From positions 1-64,000 of the forward strand of contig NZ_JBMSDZ010000010.1 of NCBI RefSeq assembly GCF_049445995.1: a stretch of DNA of 64,000 nucleotides, in the 5' to 3' direction. Position 1 is the first letter of the stretch, and each line of letters starts with the position of its first letter. Position numbers and translations under genes: made by a program. This stretch comes from Dyella_A sp049445995 (GTDB lineage: Bacteria > Pseudomonadota > Gammaproteobacteria > Xanthomonadales > Rhodanobacteraceae). The notes beneath the pieces are model-generated. The model searched no databases, had not been told where the DNA came from, and worked only from the letters and a program-made list of their open reading frames with translations. Shown in pieces: positions 58,905 through 64,000 of the stretch.

Positions 58905-59378
58905 GAATGGAGTTCCTGCAATATCTGGGGCGTACCTGAGGGCGGGGCAAGCCTGTAACCCCTCGCATCCGGATCCGTCGCCCGACAAACCGCGCCGGGA
59001 GCATGGCGTTAGACCTCGCTTCACGTCGATCGGACGCGGAAACGACGTTTTTCTGACAGGACGGAATCTGCGCCGGATCCGGAGCGCTTGCATCGTCGGA
59101 AACGACGATATTGGTCGGGTGCTGCGGGCTGTGGCCGCCATCTGGTGGCGTGTCCCAGCGAGCAGCAGCCCACCTGCGGCGCCTATGCATCTGCGGTCAG
59201 CGCGTCGGCGCACACAACTGCTGCGGTCACGCCGTGGACAGGGGTTGCAACGCCTGGAAGTTCGTCGCTTTGGACGATGACCCGTCGCCCGAACCGCTTT
59301 CATAATCGCCATGCGTCTGCCTTCCGCTGACTTGGCGACTGGGCTGGGCAGGAAGTGCGAGCAAGATGAGGATGCGCC
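58905..59378. other. Divergent intergenic region of the acyl-CoA cluster
   Basis: A 474-bp gap between the ligase (minus) and racemase (plus) genes. It should contain promoters for both and perhaps a binding site for the LuxR-type regulator encoded at the right edge. I found no clear -35/-10 pair, palindrome or gene. The racemase ribosome binding site is AAGATGAGGATGCGCC. Confidence 0.4.
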
Positions 59379-60521
59379 ATGGCCGGTCCGTTGCAGGGTT
59401 TGAAGGTGGTCGAAATGGTCGGCCTTGGCCCTGCGCCGTTCTGCGCCATGCTGCTGGCCGACATGGGAGCGGAAGTCATCCGCATCGACCGGCCAACCGG
59501 CAAAGCCTCCGCGATCGATCAGCCCATGCGCACCGACGTGACGGCGCGCGGACGCCGATCGGTGGCCATCGACCTCAAGGCGCCAGGCGCCAGCGAGGCA
59601 GTGCTGCAACTCATTGACCAGGCCGACGTATTGATCGAGGGCTTCCGTCCCGGCGTAATGGAGCAACTGGGTTTGGGGCCTGAGATCTGTCTTGCGCGGC
59701 GCCCTGCTCTCGTATACGGCCGCATGACCGGCTGGGGGCAGTATGGCCCGCTGGCCAAGGCCGCGGGCCATGACATCAACTACATCGCCATCAGCGGCGC
59801 GCTGCACGCGGTCGGTCGTCAGGGCCAACCGCCCGCCGTGCCGCTGAACTACGTCGGCGATTTCGGCGGGGGAGCCATGCTGTTGGCCTTCGGGGTGCTG
59901 GCCGCCCTGCTCGAAACGCGGCAATCCGGCCAGGGCCAAGTGGTCGATGCCGCCATGACCGACGGCGCGGCGCTGCTTTCCGCGATGATGTATGGATTCA
60001 AGGCTGCCGGCCTCTGGAGCAACCGGCGCGGCGAGAACATGCTCGACAGCGGCGCCCATTTCTACGATGTCTACGCATGCGCCGACGGCAAATACATTGC
60101 CATCGGCGCCATCGAGCCGCAGTTCTACGCCGAGCTGCTGCGCCGCTGCGGCATCGATGATGAAGCGTCCAAGCCGCAGATGGACCCGCGCCGCTGGCCA
60201 CAGCTCAAGCAACGCCTGGCAGACGTGTTCATGACCCGCAGCCGCCAGCAATGGTGCGATCTGCTGGAAGGGTCGGACGCCTGTTTTTCGCCGGTGCTGG
60301 ACTGGGACGAGGCCCCCGCCCATCCCCACAACCTGGCACGTGGAACCTTCATCGATCTGGAGGGTGTCACGCAACCAGCACCAGCCCCGCGTTTCAGCCG
60401 CACCCCAGCCGGTACCCCGACGCCTCCCTCAGCCAGGGGCGCCGACAGCGTCGAGGTTCTGCGCGACTGGGGCGTGTCCGCGGAACTGGTGAAACAGTTG
60501 CAGGATGCCGGGGCGCTGTAA
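59379..60521 (+). CDS. Alpha-methylacyl-CoA racemase / CoA-transferase family III
   Basis: A 380-residue enzyme of the CaiB/BaiF family. MAGPLQGLKVVEMVGLGPAP begins the Rossmann part. TGWGQYGPLAKAAGHDINYI and NYVGDFGGGAMLLAFGVLAA hold the His and Asp that serve as acid-base pair in alpha-methylacyl-CoA racemase. ACADGKYIAIGAIEPQFYAE and the C-terminal linker HPHNLARGTFIDLEGVTQPA are also in the family. It would epimerise 2-methylacyl-CoA esters so that they can be oxidised by the dehydrogenase encoded 71 bp downstream. Substrates may be branched fatty acids or terpenoid acids. Confidence 0.9.
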   Translation: MAGPLQGLKVVEMVGLGPAPFCAMLLADMGAEVIRIDRPTGKASAIDQPMRTDVTARGRRSVAIDLKAPGASEAVLQLIDQADVLIEGFRPGVMEQLGLGPEICLARRPALVYGRMTGWGQYGPLAKAAGHDINYIAISGALHAVGRQGQPPAVPLNYVGDFGGGAMLLAFGVLAALLETRQSGQGQVVDAAMTDGAALLSAMMYGFKAAGLWSNRRGENMLDSGAHFYDVYACADGKYIAIGAIEPQFYAELLRRCGIDDEASKPQMDPRRWPQLKQRLADVFMTRSRQQWCDLLEGSDACFSPVLDWDEAPAHPHNLARGTFIDLEGVTQPAPAPRFSRTPAGTPTPPSARGADSVEVLRDWGVSAELVKQLQDAGAL

Positions 60522-60592
60522 CGTACCTGGCACAACCCTTCGTCCCGAACAATTTCGTCCCGAAACAGCTCTTTCTCCGGAGATCCACCGTC

Positions 60593-61741
60593 ATGTCGAT
60601 TGATTTCAGCCCTTCCTGGATGGATGACGATCTTGCCATGTATCGCGCGAGCGTCGCGCGCTTCCTGGTCCAGGAAATGGTTCCGGGCGACGAGGAGGCG
60701 CGCAAACGCGGCCATGTGGGGCATGCGCTATGGCACAAGGCCGGCGAGCTGGGCGTGCTCTGCTCGGACATTCCTGAAGCATACGGCGGCGGTGGCGGCG
60801 ACTTCCGCCATGAAGCCGTAATGGTCGAGGAAATGGGCAAACGCGGCCTCACCGGCATGAGCACCACGGTGCATAGCATCGTCGCCCATTATTTCTACAA
60901 TCACGGCACCGAGGAGCAGAAGCATCGTTACCTGCCGGCGATGGCCCGCGGCGAGTGTGTGGGTGCCATTGCCATGACCGAACCGGCTGCCGGCTCCGAT
61001 CTGCAGGGCATTCGCACGCGCGCCCATCGCGCCGGCGACGACTATGTCATCCATGGTTCGAAGACCTTCATTTCCAACGGCTACCTCGCCGGCGTGGTGC
61101 TGGTGGTGGCCAAGACCGATCCGTCCCAGGGTGCGCGCGGCATATCCATCTTCATCGTCGACACCAAGGATTGTCCCGGCTTCCGCGTCAGCCGCCTGCT
61201 GGACAAGATCGGCCTGAAAGCCCAGGACACCGCCGAACTGTTCTTTGACGACGTGCGGGTGCCGGTCGACAATCTGCTGGGTGGGCGCGAGGGCCAAGGC
61301 TTCTTTCAACTGATGTCGGACCTGCCTTACGAACGCACGCTTATCGGCGTGGGCGCTGTCGCCGCGATGGAAGGCGCCTACCAGGCCACGCTGGACTATG
61401 TGCGCGAGCGCAAGGCGTTCGGACAGGCGCTGGCGGAGTTCCAGAACACGCGCTTCAAGCTGGCCGAGATCGCCACTCGGGCCAAGGTCGCACGCGCCTT
61501 TGTCGACCGCTGCGTCGAGAGCTTTGTCGCCGGTCGCCTGGATACCGTTACCGCGTCGATGGTCAAGTTGTGGACCACGGAAGCGCAATGCCAGGTCGTC
61601 GACGAATGCCTTCAGCTGTTCGGCGGCTACGGCTACATGAACGAGTACCTCATCGGACGCATGTATGCCGACGCCCGCATCCAGCGGATCTATGGCGGAG
61701 CCAACGAGATCATGAAGGAAGTGATCGCACGGGCGCTCTGA
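60593..61741 (+). CDS. Acyl-CoA dehydrogenase
   Basis: A 382-residue flavoenzyme. Visible motifs are GAIAMTEPAAGSDLQGIRTR (FAD and substrate binding), YVIHGSKTFISNGYLAGVVL, VRERKAFGQALAEFQNTRFK, DECLQLFGGYGYMNEYLIGR and MYADARIQRIYGGANEIMKE with the region of the catalytic base. It inserts the alpha-beta double bond in acyl-CoA and passes electrons to ETF. The start ATG 60593 follows CTCCGGAGATCCACCGTC. With the ligase and racemase it forms a short pathway for branched acyl chains. Confidence 0.93.
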   Translation: MSIDFSPSWMDDDLAMYRASVARFLVQEMVPGDEEARKRGHVGHALWHKAGELGVLCSDIPEAYGGGGGDFRHEAVMVEEMGKRGLTGMSTTVHSIVAHYFYNHGTEEQKHRYLPAMARGECVGAIAMTEPAAGSDLQGIRTRAHRAGDDYVIHGSKTFISNGYLAGVVLVVAKTDPSQGARGISIFIVDTKDCPGFRVSRLLDKIGLKAQDTAELFFDDVRVPVDNLLGGREGQGFFQLMSDLPYERTLIGVGAVAAMEGAYQATLDYVRERKAFGQALAEFQNTRFKLAEIATRAKVARAFVDRCVESFVAGRLDTVTASMVKLWTTEAQCQVVDECLQLFGGYGYMNEYLIGRMYADARIQRIYGGANEIMKEVIARAL

Positions 61742-61808
61742 CAGAGCGTCGAAAAGCGTCTTTCAACCGCCGGCTGCCACGCCAGGAACGACACCGCCCC
61801 GTTCGCGA

Positions 61809-64000
61809 TCAGACGATGCCGATGCGTCGCGCAATCGCCACCGCCTGGGTTCGACTGTGTGCATTGAGCTTGGAGTTGACGTTGCGCAGATGGGTGCGCA
61901 CCGTGCTGTCCGATACGAACAATTTTCCCGCGATGGCCCGGTTGGAAAAGCCTTCGGACAGCAATTGCAGCACCCGGCTTTCCTTCAAGGTCAACGGCTC
62001 GGGCAACGGAACCTGGCCGGGCCGTGCAACAGCGGTGCTATCGGCGACGTCGCCGAAGGCTTCGAGCAGATTGCTGACGTAAGCGACCAGCGTGGGATCG
62101 TGTCTGCGCGCATTCGCCATCTGCGCATGGCAAAGCCCGACCAGCACCGCGACCATCGGCCCCTCATCGACGATCAACCGGACATAGCCCTCCGCGCAAC
62201 TCTCGTGGAGGATATCGCGCATGATCACCTGGGCCTTGCCTGCGTCGCCGCTTCGATAGTGCGCCATGGCCAGCAGCACTCGCAGCTTCAGCGCACGACG
62301 ATGGCGCGACTCAGCCACGGCACGGTCGATTTCCTGACCAAGGCTCGCACAAGCGGCGCGGGAATCGCCGTACCCCACCTGCCAGCGCAAGCGGCTGAGG
62401 ACAATGTCCTCCAGTTCGCTGGCCGGTAGCCGAAAACGTTTGATGCGCTGCCAAAGGACTTCGTCACCAGCGCAATCCAGCTCCATCTTCGCTGATGAGC
62501 CCTGTCCCTGCATCATGAACAGGCGGCCTCGCTCCAGACGGGCATTGGCCACCACCCGCGGTATCCGCCGGGCATGGCCGCTGTATTCCAGCTCGGTCAG
62601 TATGCGCAGCGCCCGATCCATGTCTCCCTGGGCATGGGCGATACGGGCGAGCACAACGTCGCCGAGAATGATGGGGTCCGCCAGGCCAACCTCCTTGACC
62701 AGCGGCACATAGCATTGCAGCAGGCGCGATGCCTGAACCAGGTCATTGGCCTCGTACAGCGAACATGCATGCAACACTCCTGCCCATGCGTTGCCGTTGG
62801 CGTGGTGACTGAACGACGATGGATGACGCGTAGCTTCCACCGCCAGCCGGAAGCGCACCGCTGCCTGGCGCTGCCGCCCCTCCTGCAGGTCGATGAGCCC
62901 GCCAATTGACTCCGAATACATTCCATTGAAGGCGCTTGCCTGCGCATCCAGCGCATCGCGGGAGCCATCCAGAAGCGCCCTCGCCTGTTCACACCGCCCC
63001 ATGAACAAGCCGATGAGAGCCATGACATTGGCCAACATTGCGTTGGCAAAGGGAGTGCCATTGGTTCGCAGGGAAAGCGCCTCCTCACCGCAGGCATAGG
63101 CCTCTTCAAAGCGATCCATCATCAGCAGCAGCGATGGGCGCACTGCACGCACGTGCGCCTGCCATTCGGGAACTTTGCTCTGCAACAGTCCACTGCGACT
63201 CAGTGCGTCCATGGCATGGTGCGGCCCGCGACTGAAACACAGGGCCCACACGTAAACCACCTGCAGCGCGGGATAGTCGCCAAGCAGGGAAAACGGTACC
63301 GCGTCGAACATGCGCGCCAGCAGGAGCATGCGCCCCTCGTCCAGCAGTCGTGGGGCACGTGCCGACAGCAGTCGCAGCGCGCGCGGGAAATCCCGTCCTT
63401 CAATGGCGTGATCGATGGCCGGCACCGGGCGGCCCTGATGTTCGTACCATTCCGAGGCGGCCCGATGCAGGCGCAACACCTCGGTAGGGAACTCCTTCGC
63501 CAGACGGGCGCGGAGGAACCCGGCGAACAGACTGTGGTAGCGATAACCCTGCTCATCCCCCTTGATAGGGATCAAAAACAGGTTGTCCTTTTCCAGTTCC
63601 GCAAGCAGGCGCTCGCTTTCGACATCGGGCAGCAGTGCACGACACGCGCCGACGCAGACATGCCTAAGGACACTGGTACGCAGCAAGAAGTCGCGCACCT
63701 GCGGGGTCTGGCGAGCCAGCACCTCCTCGGCAAGGTAGTCGGCCACGAGACGGTCGGTGCCGGAAAAATGACTGATAAACTGAGAGGGAGCGTCATGCCC
63801 GTCCAGTGCCAGCGAAGCCAGCCACAGAGCGGTTACCCAACCCTCGGTCCGGGCGTGGATCTGATCGACATCTTCCGACGACAGGGGCACGCTCAGCTCG
63901 CGTTGCAGGAAATGCTCTGTTTCATCCTTCGAAAAGCGCAGTTGATCGACGCCGATCTCCAGCAGATGCCCGCGCGCCCTCAGCCGTCCCAGTCCGAGGT
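61809..64000 (-). CDS. MalT/AlkS-like LuxR-family regulator, partial
   Basis: At least 730 residues; the start lies beyond the right edge, and the frame is open to 64000. The C-terminal LuxR helix-turn-helix is complete: LTLKESRVLQLLSEGFSNRA, IAGKLFVSDSTVRTHLRNVN and SKLNAHSRTQAVAIARRIGI. The middle is a long array of TPR-like helices as in MalT. The visible N-terminal part, with EGWVTALWLASLALDG and FLLRTSVLRHVCVGACRALL, belongs to the end of an AAA/NTPase domain whose Walker A must be outside the window. It is adjacent to the acyl-CoA genes and converges with the dehydrogenase, so it probably regulates them in response to a ligand. Confidence 0.9.
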   Translation of the reverse strand, partial: LGLGRLRARGHLLEIGVDQLRFSKDETEHFLQRELSVPLSSEDVDQIHARTEGWVTALWLASLALDGHDAPSQFISHFSGTDRLVADYLAEEVLARQTPQVRDFLLRTSVLRHVCVGACRALLPDVESERLLAELEKDNLFLIPIKGDEQGYRYHSLFAGFLRARLAKEFPTEVLRLHRAASEWYEHQGRPVPAIDHAIEGRDFPRALRLLSARAPRLLDEGRMLLLARMFDAVPFSLLGDYPALQVVYVWALCFSRGPHHAMDALSRSGLLQSKVPEWQAHVRAVRPSLLLMMDRFEEAYACGEEALSLRTNGTPFANAMLANVMALIGLFMGRCEQARALLDGSRDALDAQASAFNGMYSESIGGLIDLQEGRQRQAAVRFRLAVEATRHPSSFSHHANGNAWAGVLHACSLYEANDLVQASRLLQCYVPLVKEVGLADPIILGDVVLARIAHAQGDMDRALRILTELEYSGHARRIPRVVANARLERGRLFMMQGQGSSAKMELDCAGDEVLWQRIKRFRLPASELEDIVLSRLRWQVGYGDSRAACASLGQEIDRAVAESRHRRALKLRVLLAMAHYRSGDAGKAQVIMRDILHESCAEGYVRLIVDEGPMVAVLVGLCHAQMANARRHDPTLVAYVSNLLEAFGDVADSTAVARPGQVPLPEPLTLKESRVLQLLSEGFSNRAIAGKLFVSDSTVRTHLRNVNSKLNAHSRTQAVAIARRIGIV

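Noticed and set aside
57267..60374. A single 1035-codon minus-strand frame covering the ligase and the racemase region
   Set aside because: Only residues from the ATG at 58904 on show homology; the upstream part is antisense to the racemase gene.

Overview
The window is high-GC gammaproteobacterial chromosome. The gene set (LigD/Ku/topoisomerase IB, DUF3034 porin-like protein, DUF892 ferritin-like protein, an inovirus with DUF3653/DUF3693-type proteins) best fits the Xanthomonadales, probably a Rhodanobacter- or Dyella-like member of the Rhodanobacteraceae; this is inferred from families, not from a marker gene. A dif-like XerCD site places the window at or near the replication terminus. The sequence mixes intact operons, many small stress-type genes, and an unusual number of gene remnants (catalase, mntH, CHAD, DUF6624, LytTR-type, DUF421, SDR).

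Layout. 0.2-5 kb: two large sensor kinases, the first lacking its 5' part. 5.2-8.2 kb: response regulator, DUF892 protein and two decayed metal/oxidative-stress genes. 8.2-18.1 kb: a tightly overlapping operon that alternates heme-copper oxidase subunits (I, III, II) with a PQQ alcohol dehydrogenase carrying the lanthanide-type Asp-Tyr-Asp signature, a XoxJ/MxaJ-like binding protein, two cytochromes c, a DUF336 lipoprotein and a YVTN beta-propeller. Together these could carry electrons from periplasmic alcohol oxidation to oxygen. Subunit I lacks the usual D-channel Glu and K-channel Lys. 18.2-26.8 kb: SDR, small hydrophilic proteins, LigD, Ku and topoisomerase IB, a DNA-repair/stress neighbourhood.

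27.2-35.5 kb: a complete inovirus (filamentous phage) prophage integrated at dif, with rolling-circle Rep, ssDNA-binding protein, major coat, pIII-like adhesin, pVI-like and Zot/pI-like proteins, overlapping small genes, and a divergent repressor preceded by three 17-bp repeats. The repressor reading frame runs into attR. In the lysogen it ends at a stop supplied by host dif DNA; in the excised circle it would continue about 34 codons into the other phage end. This looks like integration-dependent control of a repressor in a filamentous phage.

35.8-44.7 kb: GGDEF-EAL protein, chemotaxis receptor, XRE regulator, MFS transporter, modABC, DUF4105 protein. 44.8-53 kb: ordinary genes (DUF2058, ClC channel, BrkB, CPA1 antiporter) separated by gene remnants and a 49-bp perfect inverted repeat. 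53-56.2 kb: plasmid-like segment with a KfrA-type coiled-coil protein, a HigB-type toxin, a HigA antitoxin fused to an ImmA/IrrE-type HExxH domain, and an IS5-type transposase fragment. 56.2-64 kb: DUF3034 protein and an acyl-CoA cluster (AMP-forming ligase, alpha-methylacyl-CoA racemase, acyl-CoA dehydrogenase) with a MalT-like LuxR regulator that runs off the right edge. No tRNA, rRNA or CRISPR array was seen.
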